Shown: positions 31,720-44,310, numbered from the stretch's first letter. The stretch: DNA of 64,000 nucleotides from Skeletonema tropicum (GCA_037178625.1 CM074127.1:124001-188000), one strand, 5' to 3'. A program made the numbers and translations. Notes: a model not told the origin generated them from the letters alone.

Positions 31720-32954
31720 TCAGCTCATCTGTTCCGCAAAATGCTCATGCAGCACTCGCGAATACATTTTTGTTGTGTAGTAGGTATATCTCTTTGCTCC
31801 TCTGGTCACCACAAGCCAGGTAACAAAAAGAATCATTAGTAGATGAAATTCTTGTGATGAAAAGCATGGATAGCCAATGAAGTAAATCGCTGCCATGGAA
31901 GCAATCAAGTGACATATCATATAAATGAAGAAGTCAATGAGGTCAAAATCATTCTCCATGCATAAAGCGATGCTTTCTTCCTTCGATCGCCCTCGGAATA
32001 CCTTTCCAAGCGTTATACAAAGTCCTTGTCTCATCGTTGAATGGAATACTGTATCCCACTTGACCTTTTCTGGCAACTCTAACCCAACAAGAAGCTGAAA
32101 GCAGACGTAAGGTATCCACCACAGAAAATAAAGTGCAACCGAGCTCCCAGCAACACTTTCGAGTCCATCGCCAGGCGCAAAGAATATTCCCTCCTTTGGA
32201 AAATAGTGGAGGCCCTCGAGGTAAGTGAGATGAAAGATGTACGGCCAATGGTCTTTGATTTCAGCACTGTGCCACATGAATGTATACATGACCATGGGCG
32301 GCAGCATGTGTATGAAAAGGCCAGTCATCGTGTTAACGTCGTGGAAAATGCATGCCAGAAACGGCAAGACAATATTAGCCCCGAGTAATACCCCGCAGGT
32401 GACTCCCATCATGGCATTAAAGAAACCTTTCCTTGCGACATCACTCACAAGTCCTTCATCATTAGCAACTGCTCCACTAAACACCAGAAGGAGAATCAAC
32501 GCAAATGCAGTAAAGTTCATGCACCAGCAGAAATCAAGGTAGTAAAGTGCTTGATTGAGAGGCTTTGCACGACACATGTTGTAAAATTTGCGAGGGATCA
32601 ACCAACTTCCTTGGACTAGATAGACGAGCCATAGATGTTCTGGATGTGCTCCTATTATATTATTTCATGTGAAGAAATATTTTATACGTGAAAATGAAGG
32701 TTAGAATCAATCATACTGTATACACCTGTAATATATATCACAAGGCAGCACAAAACAGGTAGGAGTAATGCATAAAGAGAAAGAGAGAATAACTCTCACT
32801 CACCAAATATGTACACAATAAAGAAACAATTGAAAACCCCCAATGAAAAATTCCACTGATTCAACCCCTCTGACATGCGCTTGGCGGAGATCATTTCTAT
32901 TTCGTCAAGTACTTGCTTGAGAATCTCTTTGTCTTCCTTCATTCGATTCTTCAT
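31720..32954 (-). CDS. GPC1: glycerophosphocholine acyltransferase (GPC1/DUF2838 family), 2 exons
   Basis: Exons 32954-32804 and 32651-31720 on the minus strand; 360 residues. The 152-bp GT-AG intron splits a Gly codon, and splicing gives FGAHPEHLWLVYLVQGSW, continuing into the family core. GPC1 acylates glycerophosphocholine with acyl-CoA to give lyso-PC, part of phosphatidylcholine remodelling at the ER membrane. Evidence: an N-terminal amphipathic/coiled segment, LIPRKFYNMC, ALYYLDFCWCMNF, and the DUF2838 signature MTGLFIHMLPPMVMYTF, with about seven to eight hydrophobic segments throughout. His and Asp residues around FIHMLPP and IFHDVN are candidates for catalysis by family analogy. Length is within the family range. 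Intact. Confidence 0.85.
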
Positions 32955-33611
32955 GTTGTTTTGATACACGCTATAAATAAGTACTGCACTAGCAAAAGAG
33001 GACAGCTTGACATTACTATGTATTTGATGGAAACAGCAGCTTCGCCGTCATCTGGGTATATGACGTGGGAGGTCCGTCAGCATCGCGTGTCGCGTGATGA
33101 ATGACGAAGATTGCTGGTGATTTTGTGTGTGCAATTCACGAAAATTTGACTTGTGTGTGGTAGGTGTTGAGCGGTACTCATGTCGTATCGACAAATAATG
33201 CTCTCTTCTCTTCTCTTCTGCCTTCACCCTCCTCCAGCCGTTTTTATTTTTTACCCTCCATCGACTTTCGTCACTTCAACACAGAGCCATCTTCAATAAA
33301 CCAATTCGGGTCATCGCCATTATTCAAACTGAGGCGAACAAGGCGGATGGGATCGCAGCGATTGAAACAACATCTATCCAACTTTATCGGCGGTCTTCTT
33401 TGTTCTGATGTATGCATGGCAACTCTGAAATAGTAACAACATTTCAATACTACAAAACGGCAGAGGCATTCCAACAAGTTTGTGCATCGCCAGATCTACA
33501 AAATCCTAATTTTGTCATTGGCTCGCAAATCTTCACACGATATCCATATATCCACGTCAAAAGGGTCTCGGAGTAGACACAATATATCCTATAAAGTATA
33601 TCTAACTAATC
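32955..33611. other. divergent intergenic region, no gene recognised
   Basis: Between the acyltransferase start and the CTD-type phosphatase start, which point away from each other; both promoters should be here. Short open frames have no family signal. Confidence 0.5.
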
Positions 33612-35585
33612 ATGGCACCAATGAGCAACGGCGATACCAACAACGGCGAGCCCTCATCATCATCAGAGGCAACATCATCACCCACCCGCCCCACCAACAA
33701 CTACGCCTCGATCAATACACCCATTGCTAGTGCCAAACGACCAACAACGAAAAAACGTACTCCGGTTCCCTCTTCCTCCTCCTCTGCGACCAAGCCAATG
33801 TCCACTACTTCCGCTTCTGGTGGAAGTGCTGGAGGAGGGACACCCAAAACTCCCATTCGTACACCCAAAATGACGACTAATGACAACACTTCTGCTACAA
33901 CTACTACTACAACATCAAATAAGGCACGCTATGCCAATTTAAGTCCAATGCATAATGTCAAGCCTGTCCCACGTGATTCTCATCATTCCATTCCTGCACC
34001 ACAAAAGGTCAAAGGAGGTAAGACTGATGATATTGGTCATTGTATATCTGCAACGGAATCGTCATTGTCCATTGTGACCGAGGCTCCTACTACTACTGGT
34101 GGTGAAAGTCCATCGAGTAGTAATTCGGCATCATGGGTGGGAAGGAAAGTTGATGCGATATTTTCACCTGTGTTAAGCTTTTTGAATGGTGCGTCTGCTA
34201 CTGCTGGTGGTGAGGAAGATGATGGTGGTGATGAGGATAAAGCTTTCGCTACTGACGTAGAGGGTGGTACTTCTGCTGCCAAAGCCAATCTTGCGTCTTT
34301 ATTGACAAAGGAGAAGAAAAGTGAGAATGAGAGTGAGGTAGAGACGAATGAGGAGGTGCAGAAAATGGTACGTGAGGCTTTGCTTCAGGTGAGTGCAAGC
34401 AACACACCCTCTTTTGTCTTGTCTTGACAAAATAATGTTGCTACATGATATATTATTTCATTTTGAATCTAACTTGGAAACCAACCTTCATTTTCATTTC
34501 TATTTCGTTCATAAAAGGCCAAAACTGACCTACAAAAAGAAGAGGAATACAATAACTCTACTACTCGCACACGTACAGATACATTCGATGACATTCCCGG
34601 CATGACCAATACAGATTCGTCTGGAAGTAATATTGTCGATGCAGATGGTGATGTTGCCATGGCGGATTGTTACATTCATCATCATCATCCACGTGGTAGT
34701 GATGTGGAGGGCGGTAGTGAGAAGGTAACTACTATTGCAGAAGATGATGTTACGGGTTATTTGAAAGTAACATTAAATGATCATTTGGAAGAAGAAGAAG
34801 AGGAGGAAGAAGAATATTATGATGACGAGGAGGAGGATGACGAAGACGAATTCAATCCATACATGTTCATTAAATCGTTACCTCCGTATGAGTACGCTCT
34901 ACCCCCCGGATGGAGGAGTCGTCCCAAGGCATTACCCCCCGCGGATCCCAACTCACATCCCATTTGTCTCGTGTTGGACTTGGATGAGACTCTTGTCCAT
35001 TGTACTGTGGAGCCTGTGGCAGATGCCGATATGGTCTTTCCTGTGGAGTTCAATGGGATGAATTATCAGGTTCATGTGAGGTGCCGACCTTTCTTGACGG
35101 AGTTTTTGGATGCTGTGTCGAGGAAGTTTGAGGTGGTTATTTTTACGGCTAGTCAGCAAGTGTATGCGGATAAGTTGTTGGATAAGATTGATCCTGGTGA
35201 GTTTTCGTATTGTGTTGGTTGCTTGTTACTATACCTTTTTTGATCTATTCATCTGACATACCATTATCTCATTGCTTTAATAGAGGGCAAATACATTCGT
35301 CATCGCATGTTCCGTGACTCCTGTCTTCCAGTAGAGGGAAACTACCTCAAAGACCTTACCGTCCTCGGACGTGACCTCTCCAAGGCAGTTCTTGTGGACA
35401 ACAGTCCTCACGCCTTTGGATATCAAGTTGACAATGGCATCCCCATTGAAAGTTGGTTCGATGATCCCAAAGATAAGGAGTTGTTGAAATTGGAGAAGTT
35501 TTTAAGGACACTTCACGGTGTGGAGGATGTGAGAGATGTGGTTCGAAAGACGTTCCAGACTCATCTCTTGGTGAGGAATGCATAA
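33612..35585 (+). CDS. CTD-type (SCP/NIF) HAD-family phosphatase, 3 exons
   Basis: Exons 33612-34388, 34518-35196 and 35284-35585; 585 residues. Both introns (129 and 87 bp) have GTGAGT donors and AG acceptors, and splicing joins KIDP to [14 protein letters not shown]. The C-terminal domain is a DxDxT phosphatase of the SCP/FCP1/NIF group: [12 protein letters not shown] with the nucleophile and acid Asp at about 413 and 415, [28 protein letters not shown], and [20 protein letters not shown] with the second acidic motif, then [11 protein letters not shown]. Relatives dephosphorylate the RNA polymerase II tail, Smad proteins or lipin regulators (Dullard). The first 400 residues are Ser/Thr/Pro rich, with an acidic run ([20 protein letters not shown]). 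No membrane segment, so more SCP-like than Dullard-like. Intact. Confidence 0.92.
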
Positions 35586-35839
35586 GGATAAGGGTTGATG
35601 GAAATTGTTAGTTCACGATTGGATCGCGAGCTGAGCATTTCCACGTCCTGGCCAGAGAAATAGAGGGTAAATGAAGCAAAGGCTGTAAAGTTGCTTTTGC
35701 ATGTTAGAAATCAAATGCTAATAGACTATATGTTTATTTGTCTACTTGAAGATTCTTTCCCAACTATTGTACTGCAAGTAGTGTTCTATACTTATGACAC
35801 AAGTGATGAATATGAGATATTCTAATTGGATCCAACACC

Positions 35840-37054
35840 CTAACGATGAATCCAGTCAACCTTGACCATCTTCCTATTGTTCAAAAACTTTTCAACAGCC
35901 ATGGCAGCAATGCAACCGTCTGACGCAGCCACTACAACTTGTTTGTAGTCTGTATTCCGAATGTCGCCAACAGCGTATACACCATCGACTGATGTCATCA
36001 TGCTTTCATCGACAATGACGCCACCACTCTCATCCAACTCTACCTTGGATTGGCAGAAATCTGTAATCGGCTTCGAACCACCCCCGTTCCCGTAGATAAA
36101 GGCACCTTCCACTGGAATCACTTCCTCACTGTCTGAGCCACTTCGCTGAACTCGAACCCCAGTCACACCGGACATGTCACCAACCACCTCCCCAAGCCTT
36201 GTCTTCGTCCACAGTTTGACATTCGGACACGCCATCAGTTGCATCGCTTCATCATGATCCATAATCTTATTCTTCTCTACATCCAACCCACCCTGCAGCT
36301 CCCTCTCAATATCAGTAGGCACAATCCAATGAACAGTAGACGCAAACTTGGTCAAGAACATGGCCTCCTCAATCGCCTCCGTACTAGACCCATACACTGC
36401 AACTTCGGAATCCCTGTAAAATGCACCGTCACAGGTAGCACAATAACTCACACCCTGTCCCAAAAACTCTTTTTCTCCTGGAAATGGCTTCCCCACTCTC
36501 CCCATGGCACCAGTAGCCAAGACTAACGCACGTGCCTTAATCGTATAATCTGGCGTATACACACACTTGGTATACACACTATCCCCAGTCTCCTCCTCCT
36601 TCACATCGATCATAAACACCTGCGCCCTCTCATACCGTGTACCATACTGCACAGCCTGCTCTCTCATTTGAGTTAATAACTCTTCACCCGACATGGTCCG
36701 ATCCACCCCCGGATAATTCGCAATATGTGATGTAATGGCAAGAGCACCAGAGGCAGGATTTTTGTCGAGAATGATGGTTTTGAGATCCGCACGAGATGTG
36801 TACAGGGCGCAGGTGCATCCGGCTGGTCCTCCGCCGATGATGGCCACGTCATATTCAAGTACTTCCATGTCACCCAGTTGGAGGGATGTTGATGTTGTTG
36901 ATGTGCTGGGGCTACTTCTTCTTGGATTTGCATGACGATTACGAGTTTGAAATGATGTTGTTGTTGATGGTAGGTGAAATGATGATACTACTGTTGTTGT
37001 TACTGTGAAGCTGCTCAGCAGCAGGCAGAGAAGAAAGTGCTGTATGTATGACAT
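35840..37054 (-). CDS. NTR: plastid-type thioredoxin reductase, low-molecular-weight TrxB fold
   Basis: 404 residues from the ATG at 37054, chosen because it begins a signal peptide (MSYIQHFLLCLLLSSF) followed by VSS-FHLP, an ASAFAP-like motif with Phe, and a Ser/Thr/Arg-rich transit region. The frame continues upstream with two more ATGs giving longer versions. Catalysis: FAD-linked transfer of reducing equivalents to thioredoxin. Visible are the FAD motif IIGGGPAGCTCALYTSRADL, redox pair CATCDG (C205, C208), ATGAMG, and the C-terminal FAD motif GVYAVGDIRNTDYKQVVVAA. The pyridine-nucleotide motif is altered: VAVYGSSTEAIEEAMFLTKF in place of GGGxSAxEEA, and STVHWIVPTD where NADPH enzymes have the RR that binds the 2'-phosphate. 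Cofactor choice is therefore uncertain. It converges with the phosphatase gene and diverges from the second STAND gene. Confidence 0.88.
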   Translation of the reverse strand: MSYIQHFLLCLLLSSFTVTTTVVSSFHLPSTTTSFQTRNRHANPRRSSPSTSTTSTSLQLGDMEVLEYDVAIIGGGPAGCTCALYTSRADLKTIILDKNPASGALAITSHIANYPGVDRTMSGEELLTQMREQAVQYGTRYERAQVFMIDVKEEETGDSVYTKCVYTPDYTIKARALVLATGAMGRVGKPFPGEKEFLGQGVSYCATCDGAFYRDSEVAVYGSSTEAIEEAMFLTKFASTVHWIVPTDIERELQGGLDVEKNKIMDHDEAMQLMACPNVKLWTKTRLGEVVGDMSGVTGVRVQRSGSDSEEVIPVEGAFIYGNGGGSKPITDFCQSKVELDESGGVIVDESMMTSVDGVYAVGDIRNTDYKQVVVAASDGCIAAMAVEKFLNNRKMVKVDWIHR

Positions 37055-37410
37055 GGTTATTGTTCTCTTTATGGTGGCGCCGCTTACTATTGCGGTGTAG
37101 TAGCTGTGCAGTTTTGGGCTACGTTTCATCGACACCATGGAACAAAGGAACAATGGCAGATTGATGCCCGGCCGGCGGGCGGGGGCGGCTGACGCTGACA
37201 CCACTCCTTCCTCGAATCCTTTGGATCTTTCGTGCGTGTTTTTCTCTCACATCTCTTCTCACAGGTGGGGTTAAATGGGGATAAACCAAAAATGGAGAAG
37301 GATAAACTACTTCACAATTGCACAAATGACAATTTAGCAGGGGTCACATGATATATATGCTCTCTAGAGTCGCATATTATTTGTCGCGCTTTACAGGTAC
37401 GAACTCGTGA

Positions 37411-37770
37411 AAAAAAACAAAGCGACACATCGTTTATACGGCTCTCGCTGAATTACAATCGTCGCAGACGCTTCACCTATCAATATACCGTCGACGCCGC
37501 CGGAACTCCGCCACAAACCGCCGCTTAATTTGATACCGGGTGCCGATCGCGATTTTGCTTTGGTACTCGCGTATCTACGACGATTTTTGGCTTCTACGTA
37601 GGAATCGTAGGTACATTCGAATCGAGTCAAATCGCTGCCAGTGGTGTCCCGCCTGCTGCCTCCCGCCCGGGTGCCATGCCATGCGTAGCGGGCTCCGGGC
37701 AAATAATGATGTCACCCTATGTCACCGGTCCTCTCACAAGCTACTTATGACTCCTGTCGCATTGTACATA
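37411..37770 (+). repeat. 5' flank block shared with 48663-49013
   Basis: About 350 bp in front of STAND copy 2 is repeated in front of copy 3 with no difference seen by eye, starting at CACATCGTTTATACGGCTCT and running to the last bases before the Copia insertion. It includes CTTCTACGTAGGAATC, a motif also found in MITE-like repeats. It presumably holds the promoter and leader of copies 2 and 3; copy 1 lacks it. Confidence 0.9.
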
Positions 37771-37782
37771 CACAAACAAGGA

Positions 37783-40700
37783 ATGAGTGAATTTGATAGT
37801 AGTCATTCCAATACATTATTTACTGATCACAGCTCAGCTGCTGCAAATTCGGGCAATGATGCTGGCGTATCAAATACGTTGGACGCTACTACTTACAGCG
37901 ATGGCATGATCATCGGTTTGAATGCTTGGATCGATAAAGCCTTTCAAACTGTAAAATCAGCAGCCACTACCACCGGCCATAACGATGATGAGCATAACAA
38001 TATCGTGTGCTCTCAAGAGTATTTGTCATGTGCACTGGAAATAGCTCACTCTCTGGCAGACCAGCTCTGCGTTGTCGACGAAAAAAAGACAGTAACATTG
38101 ACAGAATTTGAGAATGGAGATGAAGGAGGGGGCATTAAAACGTTGGATCCATCAATAATTAACGAAATAATGGCAGAGCCACATCAGCGGCAGTGGCAGC
38201 TGCGGCAGTACAAATCGTTGGCGCATTCCATTGACGTACGGTGTGGGGCTGACCGATTGCATGAAGAAAAGAAAGATGATTTCAACAGTGCAACAGCGTT
38301 ATCAATCGCCGACCTTGAGCCACTTCCGTTTCATCCTGATCAATCTTCTGACCCCGATGATTTGAGCGTGTTGGGTCAGCAGCTTTCGTCTTTGCTTGAA
38401 GATGGTAATAGTGAGCATATCATCGAATATTTGAGCGTGCAATGTGCTACTTTGAGAGAGGACGTTTTCAGAGATATGTGTATCAACGATGATGCAAGAA
38501 TGGTAGCAATACATGCACTTGGTTCCACCTTTTTTGAATTATTTTCTGGTGGACAAAAAGTATTGGAAAGTTTAGACACTGACGAGCAATCCTCTGCGGC
38601 AGAAATGATAGGGACGGAATTCTACGATAGACCTGATCAAATGTCAAACAAGACGCAACGAAGATCGCCATCATGCATGTTATCATCCGTTGAGCCACTG
38701 AAGTCATTGGGCTTGCCTAATGCTCTTTGTGACCTGATCGGTAACATGATAGGTTGCACAAGCAATGGAGGTGTGGCTTTTGACGAGAGTTATAAAGCCG
38801 TGACAGATGTACGAGATGATTTGAAGTTGATGATGGATTCTCCCGAAGTATATCTTCGAGATCTCGACATGATACATGCTTCCAGTGTTGGTCTTCAGAT
38901 GGAGAGCATCGGGTGCAAGGACAAGGACGGTAACACATCATTTTACGGCCGAGAATCAGAGCTGGAAATGTTGAAGGAGTCTTATCAGAGATCTATAACA
39001 AGTGGATGTGAAGTAGCCATGATTTACGGGTCATCTGGAATAGGCAAATCAATGCTTTCTAAGAAATTTGCTGAGCATGTAAGTGGTAGAAGAACAGGAA
39101 GCATGCTTGATGGCGGAAGCGGGATATTTTTGTCGGGGGGCTTCGATAAACTTCAACAGTCGCAGCCGTTCCACGCCATTAGCTCTGCGTTTGATGAATA
39201 CTGTACATCATTGGCTGCTGCCAGCGACAAGTCGACAATCGAAGTAGTTTCGACTGCGCTGCAAAGAGATCTTGGGGACGAAATGTCGGGTCTAGTCGCC
39301 GCGATGCCGAACTTGAGGGGCATTCTTGGCAGTGACTTCTGTTGTGACAATTGTGAGGATGACGATAGTGATGTTGCCGTTGATGCACAGAAGAGATTGA
39401 GGTATCTCTTTTGTCAATTTGTTGAAATCATTTTAGACTGCCAAGACGAGCCTCTTGTCCTTTTTCTCGACGACTGTCAATGGATAGACGCGGCTTCAGT
39501 AGCTCTGCTGAATCAAATATTGATGATGCCAAACAAGTCAGCCACAAACAAACAACGAAGGTTCTTCTTCTTTGGGTGCTGTCGCGATGATGAAGTGAAT
39601 GAAGAGCATCCTCTAATTCTCATGCTTTCCTCGTTGGAAACTTTCGGAACCAAGACGACCAATATTATGTTGACCTCCATGAGCAAAGAGACCGTCAACG
39701 AAATGGTGTCGACAACATTATCCTTGCTTCCACGCCTCACGCGACCGTTGGCAGATATTCTGTATCACAAAACGAAGGGGAGCCCTTTCTTTATCAAGCA
39801 GCTGATGCTCGAGTTATACAAACGACGCTTGTTGTATCCCAGCCTGACTGATCGCCGTTGGGTGTGGGAAAGCGACAACATTCGTGATATAGAGATTACG
39901 GATAGTGTTGCAACGTTCATCATGAAGAACTCGTTTCATAGTCTCCCACCCGAAGTGATTTCGGCTTTGAGCGTGTTATCTTGCTTCGGTGCGAGTGCCA
40001 GTATCTCGACGATAGAAACTTTGGAAGCAGAGATTCAAACTCCACTCTTGGTTCCACTTGACACGGCAGTGGCTGAGAGTATTGTGGACAAAAGGGAAGG
40101 ATCGTTCTACTTTGCACATGATAAGCTACATGAAGCTGCGTATGGTGCTATACGATCTGAACAGCGCTGCTTGCAGCACTTCCGATATGGGTTGGCACTT
40201 GGTAATGTTGCAGTCAGGGAAAGAGATGACGTGTTGCTCATCACTGCTGTGGGCCAAATCAATCACGGTGGACCGCAAGCAGTCATCGATAGTGAGCAAG
40301 GTGTAGCTGTGGCTAGGTTGAATCTAGATGCGGGGAAGAAGGCCATGAAAATGTCTGACTTCTTCTCGGCTCATTCATTTTTCGATCGTGGCATCTCGTA
40401 CTTGAGGAAAGGACACTGGGAGAAGCAGTACGATCTGAGTTTGGAACTGTTCAATCTAGCAGCCAAGTGTGCCTTGATGAACGCAGAGTATGCTCACCTC
40501 GAGATACTGATTCAACAAATAATGCACTTTGCCCGATGTTTTGAGGATAAGTGCCAGGCAATTTCTATATCAATAACACTCCTCTTCTTGTCGGGAAACG
40601 TCCTTGAGGGTGTCAAGACCATTCTGAGCACATTGGCAAGTCTTGGGGAAGAGCTCAGTCGAAGCCCAAAATGGATTCCGCAACTAGTCATTGACTATAT

Positions 40701-42186
40701 TACGCCGTCTTTAATCCAAAAGCATTTGAGTGCAACAGAGGCGAAGCTTGCTGAATTATCAGATGATACTTTGTTGAGCTATCCTAAAATGGCCGACCCC
40801 TCCAAACTCATGGCAATGGAGTTGATGGCCAATCTATACGAGTCTATCGCCTTTGGTGGCGATTTCAATAAGTTACCAATCATTCCATCCAAAATGATCC
40901 AGATAACTTTGAAGCACGGCATGAGTCCACTGTCTCCACTTGCCTTTGTGCAGTACGGTAATTACAATACTTTTGTCAGACAAAACTACGAGGTGGGTGT
41001 GCACTACGTGAAACTTGGACTGGCTCTTATGAAGCAAAGTCCTTGTCGAGCTCATGATTGTCAAATAATATTTCATTCAGCTTACACCCGATTGCATGTG
41101 GAGCCCATGCAGAGTGCTTGTGAGTTATTCCTTGATGGGTTCAGGGCTGCCATGAAGAGTGGTGCGACCAGAAATGCAATGAAATGTGCCTACTTTTACG
41201 ATGCGTGTTGCTTTTGGACGGGGAAGAAATTAGATGAACTTGCACAGTCTATGGAAGAGACAATAAGTCAAATGAGATTTCACAAGAACTTGCTATTGAT
41301 ATCTGTTATGCTCCCGATCGTTAGATTGACACTGAGGATGGTAGGCGAGTCTGTCATACCTCAGCAAAATAGTCTGACGAGTGTATTTGGCGAAACCCAC
41401 AATGAAGAAGATATTGCAAACAAGGTTTCCTCAGTCATGTTAACAAAGCATTTCAATGGATATTACGAATCACTCATATTCCGAGAGTTGGACAAAGCTA
41501 GGGACTGCGCCGAAAAGTTTTTCTCGTTGCAGAATTTGACTAAGTTCAGCGGTTCAGCTATGTATCATCGAATATTGTGAGTTCGTTATGGTAACTTGAT
41601 GTTGATGACACAGAAATATGAATGTATGTATGTATTTCCAATTTGAGTCTTCCTCTTCTCCTATGCTGACATTTGCGCTCTTTTCCTTCTTCGCTTTAAG
41701 TTACTTTGGCTTGGTATCATTTTGGATTGGCAGGGAGACAAATGACAAAAAGTGGATAGCGAGGGGTACGGAGTCGAAGGTTTCAATCGAGAAGCTGGCC
41801 GCACTAGCTTCCAAATGGAACTTTCAGAACAGTGAGTTTGCAGATTTTATATACACAACATCAATCTAAGCCAATCCATCTCTTATAGTGTTGTTCCTGT
41901 TGACTTTTTACATCCAGAAACATATCTTCTCCAAGCTGAAGAGCAATTCTGTGCACGAAACTTACATGTTGCAGAAAACCTGTATGATGATGCTATATTC
42001 AGTTCAAAGCAGCATAAATTTGTGAACGAGGAAGCGCTAGCAAATGAGTTGGCTGGGCATTTCTATCTTGATACGGGCAGGAAATACAAGTCGTTAAGTT
42101 ACTTCTGCCAAGCGGAAGAGAAATACCGTGAATGGGGTGCTGTTGCAAAAGCAAATGAGCTTGCAGCATATTTGCAAAGCAATTGA
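37783..42186 (+). CDS. STAND-class AAA ATPase with helical repeats, copy 2 (3 exons)
   Basis: Exons 37783-41576, 41701-41831 (131 nt) and 41918-42186 (269 nt); 1397 residues. Start is MSEFDSSHSN, shared with copy 3; the open frame extends upstream but through a region of leader-like sequence. Walker A GSSGIGKS is at residues 416-423 and Walker B LVLFLDDCQWID has its Asp pair at 563-564; FYGRESELEM precedes. The upstream segment with ALGSTFFELFSGG and LPNALCDLIGNMIG looks like the remnant of a kinase C-lobe. The helical region continues through the spliced C-terminus (YFGLVSFWIGRETND, EEALANELAGHFYLDTGR, KYREWGAVAKANELAAYLQS), which matches the end of bacterial AAA/TPR multi-kinase proteins. 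Without the last two exons the protein would lose its final 132 residues. Several patches differ sharply from copies 1 and 3 (for example FGGDFNKLPIIPSKM, DACCFWTGKKLDELAQ, KHFNGYYESLIF). Function unknown; a signal-sensing switch is inferred from the class. Confidence 0.87.
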
Positions 42187-42370
42187 TTCTCGAAATAGCT
42201 TGGGACTGAGCTGAAACTAAGCGCCAAACAAAAATGTTCAGTTCGAACTTTGCAGCAGATTTTGTCAATTCTTGACTCATGGACCATGCGCATTGCACGT
42301 AATGTTGACTTGCGCAACATTTCGCTAAGTAAAATACTTAGGATAACTACAACTCCATAATGCACAAAGA
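42187..42370 (+). repeat. 3' flank block shared with copy 3 (60628-60835)
   Basis: Sequence after the stop of STAND copy 2 matches that after copy 3 (TTAGCTTGGGACTGAGCTG-like blocks, AACTAAGCGCCAAAC, GATTTTGTCAATTCTT, ATGCACAAA) with substitutions and indels, so the duplicated unit included the 3' UTR. Confidence 0.8.
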
Positions 42371-44099
42371 GCCAATCAGTATGGCTCCCAGGCAGGGCAC
42401 ATACGTAATTAAAAGAATTCGGCTCCTTTCTCCTCGCATAATCATCAGAGTCGACAGCTGGAGAACAAACCAGAGACACAAACCGCTGAGGTAGATTTTT
42501 TGTGTACGTAGGAACTGAAGTGGCACCAACGATCATCGAGAACATCGTCACCATAATGGGATTTCCGCCCGATTATCGCACTTTACTAGAGGCATGGTGC
42601 TATCATATAAAAGATAATGCTCGGGGTGTTTATATTGATATTTATGAATGTATGAAGCGACTTGATATGTACCGATTTTTTCATTTGATGTAAAATAAAA
42701 GCCAATCAGTGCACGTGATGTGTATCCTCATCTCCTCCGTGAGCAATGAACGATGGTGCTATCAAATATTTCAGCACTATCGACACCAAACACTGTTAAA
42801 ATAACGATTACACAGTTATGTTATGAATGTGCATATCTTTTTGTTGCATAATAATTATTTTTGAGGCCCACAAATCCCTGTCATTCAACACAAACACTTG
42901 TGTTTGAATACAAAGTTAATCAGATTAGATAAGTGTTTGAACACCTATCTCCTACAAGAGAATACACTTTGTGCATTCCAACGATGTCAGCAGTGACCAT
43001 ATGCAGCTTTATCCTTCAACCATCACTTCATTGAAATCGGAGAGTCATAACAAGTCACTGAAGATTCTACTCCGATCTATTCAGAGCAATGTAGCGCCAT
43101 AACAACAGCTTTCTTCGGAGACAATATGTGCACTTATTCCACCCTAATTGAACTTCAAGTCACACAACTACGACCCTGTCTCTTCAATCAAATGCAATAG
43201 TTGTTGTGCCATTGTTGTCGGATGGTGAGTTTGGATTAAATAACGAACCCATTGGAGTTTGTTCGAGGAATGGCCATGTATGTGTTGGGCTATGGTGATA
43301 CCAAGGCTGAGTTCGCCGAAGGTAGTGTAGTCAGTGAAATCGGATCTCCTTAACAGCTCCACGGCACAAAGCGATCCTTACATATTATTGAGAGCTCTCC
43401 TGTCGTGTTTAGTTGTCTCGTCATGATCAGAGGTCGGAATAGAGCAATGAAATGGGTGACATTTGTGTGTAATAGATGATGTGATGCGCAGCAGCTACGT
43501 GGTGCCTGACGGAGTGCTATGGCCATATGAAGTCACTAACAATGAATCACACCGACACCCAATGCCTATATTTATAAGCGGCGGCGAGGGTTGATGGTTG
43601 ATGGAGAGAGGCCGATTGTACCATTCATATTGAGTGGAATTGGACGATAATGCTACGATGATGGTAATCTGCGCTCCTGTAGCGGCATTTTGAGTTACGC
43701 CTCCAATCTTTAATAACTAAGTTGGGTAGGCTCGGCTTTGGATTCCTTGTGTTGTAAGCTATCATTGGACTAACATACCCAACCACCTGTAGATGTAATG
43801 GAGGAGGTGCGATTTTTTATATTATGGCACTTTTATGGCGGAAATACTGTACGTTTGCTTTCAAAACCCATGCAAAAAAGTTCAAGTCACTTTTTTGTAG
43901 CTTCCAGAAGGAGTTTTTAAAAAATTCTTTTCGTCACTGCACGCACCAGAATTATTAGCGTGCAGTGACGAAGCCCAAAATTAATATTTTCGCACTCCTA
44001 TACTTCAAAAACGACCGTGAATGAATTTTATTTTCGCTGAGTGATCGCCAGTCATAAGTAATTAGATGTTTGCAAGCGACGACAACCGGTATTGGGTAT
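42371..44099. other. intergenic, no gene recognised
   Basis: No open frame with family signal. The only structure noted is a perfect 15-bp-stem hairpin at 43930-43972 (listed separately). Confidence 0.5.
43930..43972. repeat. perfect 15-bp inverted repeat (hairpin)
   Basis: Arms TTCGTCACTGCACGC (43930-43944) and GCGTGCAGTGACGAA (43958-43972) around a 13-base loop. It is not near a recognised gene end; it may be a short fold-back element or an unrecognised transcript's terminator-like structure. Confidence 0.85.
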
Positions 44100-44310
44100 T
44101 AATTCCTACCTACAAAGGCAAAATAGTTGATTCGCGCCAAAAAATGGCATCTAAAACGACACAACCATGGTGAAAATGGGCTCCCTACGACTAGCCATAA
44201 CTCAGTAACTACTAGGATGTTGACCCTGTTTCAAAGCGTCAATGTTATTTGTTTTGTCCGTAGAAGCTCATTGATACCTCACTTGTCCACTAACTCCCGT
44301 AATTGAAGTC
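44100..44310 (+). repeat. dispersed repeat related to 25200-25395
   Basis: Diverged second copy of the noncoding repeat described at 25200-25395, same orientation, about 19 kb apart. Confidence 0.65.

Noticed and set aside
37540..37782. 81-codon upstream extension of STAND copy 2
   Set aside because: Begins at GTG; copy 3 has no such extension after the transposon, and both copies share the ATG of MSEF, so the later start is preferred.
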